Shown here: one piece after another, positions 34,997 to 43,230 of the stretch
How positions within the stretch are numbered: position 1 is the first letter of the stretch
Layout: each line of letters starts with the position of its first letter
Assembly: GCF_040393045.1 (NCBI RefSeq)
Contig: NZ_JBEBUX010000011.1
Location: 1 to 52,345 of the forward strand
DNA length: 52,345 bases
Reading direction: 5' to 3'
Source of the DNA: Pollutimonas bauzanensis_A
GTDB lineage: Bacteria; Pseudomonadota; Gammaproteobacteria; Burkholderiales; Burkholderiaceae_B
Made by a program: the position numbers and the translations under genes
Notes under the pieces: generated by a model
Database searches by the model: none
What the model was told of the DNA's origin: nothing
What the model saw: the letters and a program-made list of their open reading frames with translations, nothing else

Positions 34997-35845
34997 TTAA
35001 CGCCTTGAAGCGCGCCAGCCCGATGTCGTGCCGCCATCGGCCATGGCAACGATGGTGTCGCCTTGCACGCGACCTACGTAGCGTTGCGGCGCAGCGCCTC
35101 CGTTATCGATATCAAGATAGATGAACTCGCCCCTCAGCGCCCCGGTAAGCGGCAGCGGCGTCTTGCCAGCTGTGGTCGCCGTTCCGGTGACCTTCTGGAA
35201 GTCCTGCTTTAGATCAACCGTAAACTCGGCATCAGGTTCATTGAATTGCCACTGTCCCGCAACCTTAGCCGGCACTACCCAGAAGTAAATGTGGCGCCCA
35301 TCAACCGTTTCATGAACATCGGGTTCCCATTCGTCCATGTCGAATGCGTGCGAAACAATACGTGTGCCTGGGGGCATTTCCAATACTTTGGGTCGTAACC
35401 GCATGTTGACGTCGGGCAATAAATACATGCTGACGACAGTGGCTTTCGAAAAATCGGTATCGAACAAATCCTGGACTTCGAATGTGACTTTATCGGCCAC
35501 GCCAGCGTGCTGGGCATTAGCGCGAGCCTCGTCGACGCGTTCCGGGTCGATATCCACGCCGAACGCGCCCTTTGCCGCACGATCACGCACCGCAGCCACC
35601 GCAATACGGCCATCCCCGGCCCCCAGATCAATAAGGAAATCAGTGGGCTTCACGTCCGCAATCTCCAGCATTTTTTCTACCACCTGGGGTGGCGTGGGGA
35701 CGTAGGGAACGTCGAGGTCCACAGGTGCTTCCGCGGAACTCGCAGACTTTGCCGTGTATGGCAAAAGCGCAACAACCAGCGATATGCAGAAAAACACTGC
35801 CAGACTCGGGGGTCGGGCAAAAGCCATTGACGATGACATTGACAT
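34997..35845 (-). CDS. class I SAM-dependent methyltransferase with signal peptide
   Basis: A 282-residue protein with an N-terminal hydrophobic stretch (about residues 10-33, followed by SASSAEA) that looks like a signal peptide or anchor. Next comes a small Rossmann methyltransferase domain with the SAM loop LIDLGAGDGRIAVAA and acidic end of beta 2 (GVDIDPERVDEA), then a C-terminal beta-rich domain (about 190-280). I chose the third codon ATG at 35845, since GGAG sits 6 nt before it. SAM is cytosolic, so an exported methyltransferase is odd; a membrane-anchored cytosolic form is an alternative. Paired with the APC permease gene. Target unknown. Confidence 0.82.
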   Translation of the reverse strand: MSMSSSMAFARPPSLAVFFCISLVVALLPYTAKSASSAEAPVDLDVPYVPTPPQVVEKMLEIADVKPTDFLIDLGAGDGRIAVAAVRDRAAKGAFGVDIDPERVDEARANAQHAGVADKVTFEVQDLFDTDFSKATVVSMYLLPDVNMRLRPKVLEMPPGTRIVSHAFDMDEWEPDVHETVDGRHIYFWVVPAKVAGQWQFNEPDAEFTVDLKQDFQKVTGTATTAGKTPLPLTGALRGEFIYLDIDNGGAAPQRYVGRVQGDTIVAMADGGTTSGWRASRR

Positions 35846-36031
35846 GAGCATCTCCCTTCTTTTCTATTGGGAAAGAACGGCGTTCCAAGATGCAACCATG
35901 GAGAGGTCGAGAGTTCTCTATGAATGTACAACAATCACCTAAAAGCTTACTGGAAGCTGAACAATTTTTACATGTTGATGCGGTTTGCCATTTCTATCCT
36001 GAACTACCTTCCGTTAGTACGACTCAAGCGT

Positions 36032-36070
36032 CGCGGAAGCTGACGATAAGCTTATCGAGCCACTTCCGCG
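36032..36070. terminator. nested palindrome at the 3' end of the dioxygenase/FAH operon
   Basis: Outer arms CGCGGAAG / CTTCCGCG enclose a second perfect palindrome CGATAAGCTTATCG (36044-36057). It lies 7 bp past the FAH-family stop. Without a U-run it is more likely a 3'-end stabilising or Rho-associated stem. The surrounding 35,846-36,077 holds no credible gene. Confidence 0.5.
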
Positions 36071-36077
36071 CCATGTA

Positions 36078-36920
36078 TTACAAACCAACGCAGGTCTGTG
36101 CCTGTTCACCCAACCCATTGATACCAAGGCGTATTTCATCGCCTGGTTTAAGATATTTAGGAGGGGTCTGGCCCATGCCGACGCCAGCAGGCGTACCGGT
36201 CGATATGATATCCCCCGGTTCCAGTGTCATGAAATTCGAAATATAGGCAATAAGGGCTTCGACACCAAAGACCATATTGGCCGTATTGCCTGCCTGATAC
36301 CGATGCCCATTCACGTCAAGCCATAGCGCCAAGTTCTGCGGATCGGGTATTTCGTCCTTAGTCACGAACCAAGGTCCAATTGGTGCAAACGTATCGTGCG
36401 CCTTGCCTTTATCCCACTGGCCAAGACGCTCTAGCTGAAAAGCACGTTCAGATACATCATTAACCACGCAATAGCCAGCAACATAGTTCATTGCTTCGGC
36501 CTCAGAGACATATTTTGCGCGACGGCCAATTACCACGCCAAGTTCCACCTCCCAGTCAGTTTTTTGCGAACCTCGGGGAATTTCCACGTCGTCAAACGGG
36601 CCGCAAATCGATGAACTTGGCTTGAGAAACAAGATCGGCTCGGTAGGAACAGGCATTTTCGACTCTGCCGCATGATCGGTATAGTTAAGCCCAACACACA
36701 CAATCTTTCTTACGCCCGCAACACATGGACCAAGCCGGGGCGAGCCTTCCACCAAAGGCAATTCCGAAGGATCAATCTCGTGCAATTTGGCTAATTGCGA
36801 GGCGTTAAACAGATGAAGGTCAATATCGCTTACGATGGCCGACAAATCGCGTAGCGCCCCCGCCCCATCGATAAGACCTGGACGCTCCGCGCCCGCTGAA
36901 CCGAATCTAACAAATTTCAT
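36078..36920 (-). CDS. fumarylacetoacetate hydrolase (FAH) family protein
   Basis: A 280-residue FAH-fold enzyme. Metal ligands are seen in DWEVELGVVIG, with further conserved CVGLNYTDHAAE and DIISTGTPAGVGMG. The family includes 2-oxo-acid decarboxylases, hydratases and acylpyruvate or ulosonate hydrolases that split C-C bonds of 2,4-diketo or related acids. Start chosen at 36920 (AAGGAAAG box; MKFVRFG), not 34 codons upstream within the dioxygenase gene. Last gene of the GntR-Bug-dioxygenase-FAH unit; likely works on the product of the dioxygenase. Exact reaction not assignable. Confidence 0.9.
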   Translation of the reverse strand: MKFVRFGSAGAERPGLIDGAGALRDLSAIVSDIDLHLFNASQLAKLHEIDPSELPLVEGSPRLGPCVAGVRKIVCVGLNYTDHAAESKMPVPTEPILFLKPSSSICGPFDDVEIPRGSQKTDWEVELGVVIGRRAKYVSEAEAMNYVAGYCVVNDVSERAFQLERLGQWDKGKAHDTFAPIGPWFVTKDEIPDPQNLALWLDVNGHRYQAGNTANMVFGVEALIAYISNFMTLEPGDIISTGTPAGVGMGQTPPKYLKPGDEIRLGINGLGEQAQTCVGL

Positions 36921-36951
36921 TACTTTCCTTTCTGATGCTTTTTGATAATTT

Positions 36952-38079
36952 CTATGCTGTCGCAGTGGCCGCACTTGAAACGCTGGATTCACCCGACTCG
37001 TCTTTCGCCGGTATCCCTTCACGCCGACTCCATCCGGAACGCGTATCCAGTTCGATAAATTCTGGGGCCAATTGCCTGATTTCAGGAACTTGCACCCACA
37101 ATCTCAGCATGTGACGCTTTTTCGAGTGCTCTTCATGATCCTCATAATCTGTACGAGAGTGAAGCACTAAATAATTATTGCAAAACTGCATATCACCAGG
37201 CTCAAGCATCATGGAGTAAATCATGTCCTCTCGTTGCGACAGCGCTTCCATGTAGTCCAGGACCTCAAATTCTTCAGGTGTAAAGTCAATGCCCAGCTTT
37301 TTTTGCGCGGTTTCCATGGATTTTCGTACATAACGAATGCTGAGGTCGTCGTTTAAATAACCGAATACCGGAACATAGTCGCTGATCGGCGACTGATACT
37401 GCGTTTCCTCGCCACGCCGGTCGTAGACAAAGCCTCTGTAAAGCAAGTCGAGATATTGTGGACGTTCCCGCAGAATCTCGTTGTACATGGATATCCCACT
37501 TACTACGGAGCTAAGTCCGCCCGAAACAGCCTTATTCACGCAGAATAAGCCAACCACATCGGAGGGATCACAATGAAAAGGAAGATTCGCCCGTGTTTGG
37601 TACCCGCGAACATTCAGCGCGTCATAGTTCAACCCCTGGTCCCGTACTCTGCCCAGCCGATGGCCAGCAGCGTTTTGCGACACACATTTGCCCATCAGCG
37701 CGCCGAGCCCCCAGAAGAACATTTCAATTTCGTCTTGTGAATATTTATCTACCGGGAAACCGCGGATCAACCCGAAACCTCGACGGGCCACATCTTGCCA
37801 TAGAAGATCCTGCACGAACTCGGCCAGTTTTGGCGCACGAATATCATCTTTCCCGACCGTATTCAAGGTTCGCCCCTGGCGCACCAGACTGGCCATTTCC
37901 CGATCGATCTCTTGAAGATGCTCGGCGCCCAAATGCCGAATCCAGGCATCTGAATTTTTGAAAGTCGAAGCGGTCCAGGCACTTTCATCGGTGACTGGCT
38001 CAAGCCGACGTGACCGCAATGAACTAGCCCGGACGCTGGCAGAGGTAAAGGGCGATGGCATGCTGATTTGCTTATTCAT
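36952..38079 (-). CDS. TauD/TfdA family Fe(II)/2-oxoglutarate-type dioxygenase
   Basis: A 375-residue member of the TauD/TfdA superfamily. Iron ligands are the HxD pair H169/D171 (LPFHCDPSDVVGLFC) and a distal histidine, probably H307 in VLHSRTDYED, with Arg326 in MLRLWV positioned to bind 2-oxoglutarate. It is longer than TauD (283) because of an N-terminal extension of about 80 residues that lacks obvious motifs. Reactions in this group hydroxylate or oxidatively cleave acids, sulfonates or amines. Good ribosome site AAGGAA. It lies between the Bug receptor and FAH genes, so it probably oxidises the imported acid before FAH-type cleavage. Confidence 0.9.
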   Translation of the reverse strand: MNKQISMPSPFTSASVRASSLRSRRLEPVTDESAWTASTFKNSDAWIRHLGAEHLQEIDREMASLVRQGRTLNTVGKDDIRAPKLAEFVQDLLWQDVARRGFGLIRGFPVDKYSQDEIEMFFWGLGALMGKCVSQNAAGHRLGRVRDQGLNYDALNVRGYQTRANLPFHCDPSDVVGLFCVNKAVSGGLSSVVSGISMYNEILRERPQYLDLLYRGFVYDRRGEETQYQSPISDYVPVFGYLNDDLSIRYVRKSMETAQKKLGIDFTPEEFEVLDYMEALSQREDMIYSMMLEPGDMQFCNNYLVLHSRTDYEDHEEHSKKRHMLRLWVQVPEIRQLAPEFIELDTRSGWSRREGIPAKDESGESSVSSAATATA

Positions 38080-38106
38080 AGCTGTTCCTTATGAGAAATT
38101 CAGTTT

Positions 38107-39069
38107 TCACTCGATTCGCGAACCTGACGTGTCGACAATGGCTTTCCACTTTGCCCGCTCGTTTCTCGAGAATTCCGCGAACTCGTCCGGCGTAGATGTG
38201 GCAATACTTGAATCTATTTTGGCCAAACGCATTTTCAAATTTTCATCTTGAACTGCGAGGGCAATCGATTCGTTCAGTTTGTCTACGATGGCTCGTGGCG
38301 TCCCGGCGGGAGCATAGATGCCAAGCCATACCGTTACGCTGTAGTCTTTAAAACCACTTTCGGCTAGCGTAGGAATGTCTGGCAGTATGGTCGACCGGTC
38401 TGCACTCGTAACGGCAAGTGGCCGTAGCTTTCCGGATTCGATGAATGGCAGCGCCGAAGGTATATCGGGTAGTCCAGCTTGTATTTCTCCACCAACCAAG
38501 GCCACCACCATGGGCCCGCTACCGCGATAAGGAACATGCACAATATTGATGCCAGCATTTTGCTTGAGCAGTTCCATGCCCAGATGCAACGTGCTGCCAT
38601 TGCCCGCTGATCCGTAGCTTAAAGTGCCAGGTTTCTCACGGGCCAAACTCAAAAACTCACCCAAAGTCTTGGCGGGCACAGACGGGTTTACTGCCAGGAC
38701 AAACTGCCCCGTGGTAAGAAGCGACACGGCCTCGAAATCTTTTTCGGGATCATAAGGCAGCGATGCATACATCGCCGGCGCGATGGCAGCTGTGCCTATC
38801 GTGCCCATCAACAAGGTATATCCATCGGGCTCGGATTTGGCGACGTGATTGGATGCGATCGTGCCGCCTGCGCCGCCTCGATTTTCGATGACGACAGGTT
38901 GACCCAATATCGGTGACATCCTTTCTGCCACCATGCGGGCAATTAAATCGGTAGTGCCTCCTGGAGCCAGTGGAACCACCAGTCGAATCGGCTTAACAGG
39001 ATAAGCCTGGGCCATTGCCGCACCGGAAATCAGAGCGGCAGTCATGAACAAAAAAGCAGTTTTTTTCAT
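38107..39069 (-). CDS. Bug/TctC family tripartite tricarboxylate receptor
   Basis: A 320-residue periplasmic receptor: signal peptide residues 1-22 (ending AAMAQ), then YPVKPIRLVVPLAPGGTTDL and VPYRGSGPMVVALVGG typical of Bug proteins. Start moved to ATG 39069, with GGAAGAG upstream, instead of five codons earlier. Second gene of the GntR-Bug-dioxygenase-FAH unit. Likely ligand: the dioxygenase substrate, a carboxylate. TctA/TctB are not encoded in the window. Confidence 0.94.
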   Translation of the reverse strand: MKKTAFLFMTAALISGAAMAQAYPVKPIRLVVPLAPGGTTDLIARMVAERMSPILGQPVVIENRGGAGGTIASNHVAKSEPDGYTLLMGTIGTAAIAPAMYASLPYDPEKDFEAVSLLTTGQFVLAVNPSVPAKTLGEFLSLAREKPGTLSYGSAGNGSTLHLGMELLKQNAGINIVHVPYRGSGPMVVALVGGEIQAGLPDIPSALPFIESGKLRPLAVTSADRSTILPDIPTLAESGFKDYSVTVWLGIYAPAGTPRAIVDKLNESIALAVQDENLKMRLAKIDSSIATSTPDEFAEFSRNERAKWKAIVDTSGSRIE

Positions 39070-39130
39070 ATATGTCTCTTCCATTTTATGTAAGGCGAAT
39101 ATCTGGGTATTGCGCTCTGCTACTCCGGCT

Positions 39131-39793
39131 TTATCCTGCGCGGATCTGGTCTTTGTTTAACAAATGAAGTTTGCGGCTGCGCCTTATATGAGACCGGATG
39201 GCACTATCCAAACGCCTCATGTCTCCGGCCCGAAACGCGTCGACTATCTTGAGGTTCTCGGCATAAATTTCGGTTGCGCGTCCAGGAAAACGCAGTATTA
39301 AGGTGCCGCCGACCAACTGCACTTGCTCGTTGATGCTTCTGATCATGCGCAGCAACACCGGATTTTTCGCTTGCATCGCAATCGCGATATACAGTCGGCG
39401 GGCAGTGCGTATGGAGTCGATGAGCCTACCATCGTCGAGATGACGTTTTGATTCGGCCAATATCGTGACCAACTCGTCGAGCCACGGCTGCTCGGCGTGC
39501 AGCATGGCTTTGCGTGCCGCCTCTACTTCCAGAACTTCACGGACATCGAACAGATTCTCGATATCCTGCAGGGTCATCGCCCGCACGACGAAACCCCAGC
39601 CTGTTTTCTCGACAAGCCCATACTGTTCGAGTTGACCCAGCGCTTCGCGAACGGGTGTGCGGCTGACACCCATTGCTTCTGCTATTTCCTGCGCACGCAA
39701 AGGCTGGCCGGGCTTATAAACCTGATTCAGAATGTTGTCGCGAACGTAGTCGTAAATACGCGCGGGTCCGTCGGGCTGGGAGAGGTTCGTCAT
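39131..39793 (-). CDS. GntR family transcriptional regulator (FadR/FCD subfamily)
   Basis: A 220-residue GntR protein with a winged HTH (about 10-75; LRAQEIAEAMGVSRTPVREA) and an all-helical FCD effector domain (about 85-215) which usually binds a carboxylate through a metal ion. Start taken as the ATG at 39793; an in-frame TTG at 39817 lies inside the palindrome at 39800-39836 and would place the operator in the coding region. It heads the Bug-dioxygenase-FAH unit on the minus strand, so autorepression through that palindrome would control the whole unit. Confidence 0.92.
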   Translation of the reverse strand: MTNLSQPDGPARIYDYVRDNILNQVYKPGQPLRAQEIAEAMGVSRTPVREALGQLEQYGLVEKTGWGFVVRAMTLQDIENLFDVREVLEVEAARKAMLHAEQPWLDELVTILAESKRHLDDGRLIDSIRTARRLYIAIAMQAKNPVLLRMIRSINEQVQLVGGTLILRFPGRATEIYAENLKIVDAFRAGDMRRLDSAIRSHIRRSRKLHLLNKDQIRAG

Positions 39794-39799
39794 ATTCTT

Positions 39800-39836
39800 A
39801 TATAAAAATGAATTCAATTTGAATTCATTTTTATAT
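39800..39836. promoter_or_regulatory. perfect 37-bp palindrome, candidate GntR operator
   Basis: Eighteen-base arms, left ATATAAAAATGAATTCAA, mirrored perfectly around T39818; each arm holds GAATTC. It ends 6 bp before the GntR start codon. A perfect palindrome of this length upstream of a dimeric regulator is a strong operator candidate. Confidence 0.75.
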
Positions 39837-39949
39837 TACAGACTGCCTACAAAGCTGTCAATTAGCAGTGATAAAAATCGAAATTAATTGCTGTGCTCAG
39901 TGAAATTACTGATGTGCGCACAAGGCTTCTGGAATGAAACCTTTCTGGC

Positions 39950-40654
39950 CTAGCTGCTTGATTTGGCCAAGTCAGCCACTTCGGCAGGTGTCAGGTAACG
40001 GGACTCGCCCGGTTGCAAATCTGGGTCCAGGCTTACCGGCCCAATGCGTTCACGATGCAATGCAAGCACATGGTTGCCCAATGCTGCAAACATGCGCCGG
40101 ACTTGATGGTATTTGCCTTCCTGAATCGTCAGGCGGGCGCGGCGTTCGTCGACGCGTTCCAGTACAGCAGGTAGCGTCGGCTTGTCTTCACCATCCAGCA
40201 ATATGCCAGCGGTGAATCGGTCTTCGGCATTTTCGATTAGCGGCTCGGCCAGCGTAGCCAGATAAACTTTATCGCATTGATGCCGCGGTGAAATAATGCG
40301 ATGCGTCCATTGACCATCATCCGTAATCAGGATGAGCCCTGTGGTGTCTACGTCCAGCCTGCCTACCGTGTGCAGCCGATCACGCTTATCCACGTCGAGC
40401 AGGCTTAGCACTGGAGGATGCTGACTGTTGCGAATGCTGCATTCGTAACCGGCGGGCTTGTTCAGCATGAGATAGCGCAGCCCGATGAGTTCGAGAACAT
40501 CGTCCTCCCACTTGACCACGTCACCGTCACGCACTACATAGGTACCGCGCGTGACCACTTCATCGTTGACGGTAATTTCGCCGCTGCCAAGCACAGTACG
40601 GGCTTGCGAACGTGTCAGGTCGGAGCTTTCACAGAGGTACTTATCCAGGCGCAT
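39950..40654 (-). CDS. rsuA: 16S rRNA pseudouridine synthase (RsuA family)
   Basis: A 234-residue pseudouridine synthase: N-terminal S4 RNA-binding domain (about 1-60, MRLDKYLCESSDLTRSQAR) and a catalytic domain with the active aspartate in GRLDVDTTGL. Length and S4 opening match RsuA, which makes pseudouridine 516 in 16S rRNA. Start set at 40654; a longer version from 40708 would read through a GC hairpin and has no matching N-terminus. Follows the GalC/Bug unit on the same strand but is a housekeeping gene, probably expressed separately. Confidence 0.93.
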   Translation of the reverse strand: MRLDKYLCESSDLTRSQARTVLGSGEITVNDEVVTRGTYVVRDGDVVKWEDDVLELIGLRYLMLNKPAGYECSIRNSQHPPVLSLLDVDKRDRLHTVGRLDVDTTGLILITDDGQWTHRIISPRHQCDKVYLATLAEPLIENAEDRFTAGILLDGEDKPTLPAVLERVDERRARLTIQEGKYHQVRRMFAALGNHVLALHRERIGPVSLDPDLQPGESRYLTPAEVADLAKSSS

Positions 40655-40677
40655 TTGGGTTTCCACGTAGTCGTTAC

Positions 40678-40704
40678 GGGGGGAATATACCCGAGATACC
40701 CCCC
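40678..40704 (-). terminator. GC stem-loop between Bug and rsuA genes
   Basis: Six-base stem GGGGGG / CCCCCC around 15 nt, downstream of the Bug gene stop (40755) and just before the rsuA start. No U-tract, so a terminator role is uncertain. Confidence 0.35.
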
Positions 40705-40754
40705 ACATGCTTTAGCGACGGCACGCATACAGGGGGAAGATGTCAGGCCACGCC

Positions 40755-41723
40755 TTACATTAACTCGATATTAGCCTCATCGATAATCCGTTTCCATTTC
40801 GCGGTGTCCCGCTTGACCAGCTCGGTCAGCGCTTCTGGCGTGCCCGCAACAAACTCGACACCTTGGGATTCGAATTTCTGATTCAATTGCGGGTCTTGAA
40901 CGACCTTTGCGACTGCCGTATTCAATGTCGTTATCACATCTGGCGGCGTGCCTGCCTTGGCAAACAATGCATACCAGGTTGTAAATTCAAGCTCGGGCAA
41001 ACCTGCCTTCGAGATAACGGGCAACTGGGCAGTATCGGAACCGTTGCTCGGAGCGCTCATGCCAATGGCAGTGACTGAACCTTTATCGATCATGGGCTTG
41101 AGTGACGGCATGCTGCTAAAGAGCGCATGAACCTGCCCCGCTGCAAGATCCACCACGACTTGAGAGGTGCCGCGATATGGCACGTGCACAACGTCGACAT
41201 TGGCCTGGCTCTTGAACATTTCCATCGCCAAGTGGGCAACCCCGCCTATGCCGGCAGAACCAAAATTCACTTCACCGGGATGTTCCTTGGCATAGTCGAT
41301 CAGCTCTTGAACTGAATTGACCGGCAAGGTTTTAGTAACCACCAGCACATGCGGGCTCTGCGTGACCTGACTGATGGGGCTCAGCAGTTTCAGCACGTCT
41401 TTGCCTTCCATGGCTTTGGACGGGATCGTCATATTGCCGGATGCTGGCAATAATATGGTGTAGCCATCGGCTGGCGCGTTCAGTACTTGGTTTAGCGCAG
41501 GCACGCCATGGCCGCCCCCCGCATTCACAACCACCACGGTCTGCCCTAGTTCTTTGCCAAGCAGTTGAGCAAATTCCCGTCCGACGATATCGGCGGGTCC
41601 GCCTGCCGCAAATGGAATGACCATGCGAATGGGACGTTCTGGATAGCCGGCTGCACCAGCGCTGGCTAAAGGCATCAACGCAGCAATAAAGGTAAGTGCT
41701 GCAAAAGCTTTACGTAGTTTCAT
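40755..41723 (-). CDS. Bug/TctC family tripartite tricarboxylate receptor
   Basis: A 322-residue receptor with signal peptide (1-24, ASAGAAG) and the Bug patterns YPERPIRMVIPFAAGGPADIV and VPYRGTSQVVVDLAAG. Ribosome site GGAGA. It is the third gene after the GalB-like hydratase and GalC-like aldolase on the minus strand (70 bp after the aldolase), so it probably binds an aromatic or tricarboxylic acid feeding the 4-oxalomesaconate branch. Partner permease genes are not in the window. Confidence 0.94.
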   Translation of the reverse strand: MKLRKAFAALTFIAALMPLASAGAAGYPERPIRMVIPFAAGGPADIVGREFAQLLGKELGQTVVVVNAGGGHGVPALNQVLNAPADGYTILLPASGNMTIPSKAMEGKDVLKLLSPISQVTQSPHVLVVTKTLPVNSVQELIDYAKEHPGEVNFGSAGIGGVAHLAMEMFKSQANVDVVHVPYRGTSQVVVDLAAGQVHALFSSMPSLKPMIDKGSVTAIGMSAPSNGSDTAQLPVISKAGLPELEFTTWYALFAKAGTPPDVITTLNTAVAKVVQDPQLNQKFESQGVEFVAGTPEALTELVKRDTAKWKRIIDEANIELM

Positions 41724-41793
41724 TTTTTTCTGTCTCCAAGGAGGTAATCAAATAACGACCAGTACTGACTCAAGGCTTTCTCGTCAGTAAGGC

Positions 41794-42423
41794 TCAAGGG
41801 CGGCCAGCAATGTCGACATCAGCCCGCTGTAACTCTGACTCCAGCCAGGCTGGAGTCAGGTCACCCCGCTTAATGGCTTCGATGCGAGCCTGCTCGGCCT
41901 CAAGTTTCTGTGCTGCGGCCTGCACCAGCGTCACGCGCTCTTCTTCCGAGAACGACACCACGCCATCGTCATCGGCAAATATCCAGTCACCGGGATTGAT
42001 CGCCACACCGCCGCATACGACGGGCCGAAAGACACTGCCGTCGCCGTGTTTTGTCGGACCTGCCGGCGACACCCCGGCGGCAAAGACCGGGAAGCTTTCC
42101 GCCCGCAACTCGGCCACGTCACGTACTGCGCCGTCTATAACGACGCCAGCCATCTTCAGTGCAGCTGCCTGTCCACACATGATCCCGCCCATCAAGGCCC
42201 GTTCAAGATAGCCCTCGCCGCTGACGACGAGCACATCCCCTTCTTTAGCAACGGAAAGGGCAGCATGGATAGCCAAGTTGTCGCCGGGAGGCACTGATAC
42301 TGTCAGCGCACGGGCAAATATGCGCCAACCGGCCTGCAGTGGCTTGATGCGGCATGCAAGCACCCGCGCGCCCCGATCCGCTAGAAGGGTAGAAGTAAGC
42401 CAATTCAGATTTTCATGTTCCAT
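41794..42423 (-). CDS. galC: 4-carboxy-4-hydroxy-2-oxoadipate aldolase/oxaloacetate decarboxylase (RraA-like fold)
   Basis: A 209-residue protein of the RraA/HMG-CHA aldolase family. Active-site pattern GGIMCGQAA (79-87), VIDGAVRD with Arg101-Asp102, and GPTKHGDG is that of class II pyruvate aldolases GalC/LigK, rather than of RNase E inhibitor RraA proteins, which are about 160 residues. Reaction: CHA to pyruvate plus oxaloacetate, with a divalent metal. It starts 2 bp after the GalB-like hydratase gene, which makes CHA, strongly supporting this call. The symbol is by homology and context. Confidence 0.87.
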   Translation of the reverse strand: MEHENLNWLTSTLLADRGARVLACRIKPLQAGWRIFARALTVSVPPGDNLAIHAALSVAKEGDVLVVSGEGYLERALMGGIMCGQAAALKMAGVVIDGAVRDVAELRAESFPVFAAGVSPAGPTKHGDGSVFRPVVCGGVAINPGDWIFADDDGVVSFSEEERVTLVQAAAQKLEAEQARIEAIKRGDLTPAWLESELQRADVDIAGRP

Positions 42424-42425
42424 AC

Positions 42426-43139
42426 TTATTCAACCAAAGAAGAATGAACCGACGGGAAAATGCTTTGGTACGCTTCGCCATAAAGGGTCGCGGCCTTTGC
42501 CCGCCGCCCTGCCTGGGCGCCCCTTTGAAGGGCGACACGCTCGTAATAGTCCCAAAGATTGCTTTGCGTCGGCATCGTCTGCATTGCCTGCTTCTTCTGT
42601 TCCCAGACGCTGGTAATGTCCAGCAGCATATTCGGCTTAAACCCACATAGTTCGGGCTGATGCGGCTCAAAACAAAGCACTTGGGGCGGACTGATGAAAT
42701 TCCCGCCGTGACCGGGAGCGATGGCTTTCATGCGCGCAGAGAGAACGGCCTCGAATGTACGGCAATGATCCAGATTTGAAGGATCTTTTTCAGGATGAGT
42801 AATGACAAGGCTAGGCGCATGTTCGCGGAATGCCTTGGAAAGGCGATCCACGGTCTCTGCCGTTATTGCCATGGGGTAATCGCCCACGTCATAGAAATCC
42901 ACCGTTTGAGCACCAAGCAACTCGGCCGCTGCCCGGGCTTCTGCATGACGGATACCTTTCACACTTTCCTGGTCAGCCGACGCGCTTTTCCAGGCAAGAT
43001 TGGACTCGCCATTCTCACCGTAACTAAGGCAAACCAGATGCACCGGGATGCCCTTGGCGGCATGAAGCGCGATCGCGCCACCGCAACGCCAAACGAAATC
43101 CCCCACATGCGCCGTGACGACGACTATGGATGCAGCCAT
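42426..43139 (-). CDS. galB: 4-oxalomesaconate hydratase, GalB-like (PIG-L fold)
   Basis: A 237-residue PIG-L/LmbE-fold protein. The zinc motif is AHVGD (10-14) instead of AHPDDE, with DPSNLDH later. The same departure (AHxxDFVWRxGG, CFEPHQPE.C..KPN.LLDIT) is what I recall of Pseudomonas putida GalB, the 4-oxalomesaconate hydratase of gallate degradation. Product CHA is then split by the adjacent GalC-like aldolase. Divergent from an IclR gene with an operator-like palindrome between. GlcNAc deacetylase is the alternative for this fold but is less likely here. Confidence 0.87.
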   Translation of the reverse strand: MAASIVVVTAHVGDFVWRCGGAIALHAAKGIPVHLVCLSYGENGESNLAWKSASADQESVKGIRHAEARAAAELLGAQTVDFYDVGDYPMAITAETVDRLSKAFREHAPSLVITHPEKDPSNLDHCRTFEAVLSARMKAIAPGHGGNFISPPQVLCFEPHQPELCGFKPNMLLDITSVWEQKKQAMQTMPTQSNLWDYYERVALQRGAQAGRRAKAATLYGEAYQSIFPSVHSSLVE

Positions 43140-43187
43140 ATATTTCTCCTTCTTATGAATGTGGCCATTGTATTTTAATAAAACGTC

Positions 43188-43204
43188 GTTGTACTATGTA
43201 CAAC
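43188..43204. promoter_or_regulatory. palindrome in the galB/IclR divergent promoter
   Basis: Perfect 7-bp arms GTTGTAC / GTACAAC with 3 nt between, 48 bp from the galB-like start and 26 bp from the IclR start. Fits an IclR operator serving both genes. Confidence 0.55.
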
Positions 43205-43230
43205 AATTGAATGTATAACCAGGACGAAAG

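Noticed and set aside
35890..36246. A 118-codon plus-strand frame
   Set aside because: Runs antisense into the FAH gene and through the nested palindrome; no family pattern.
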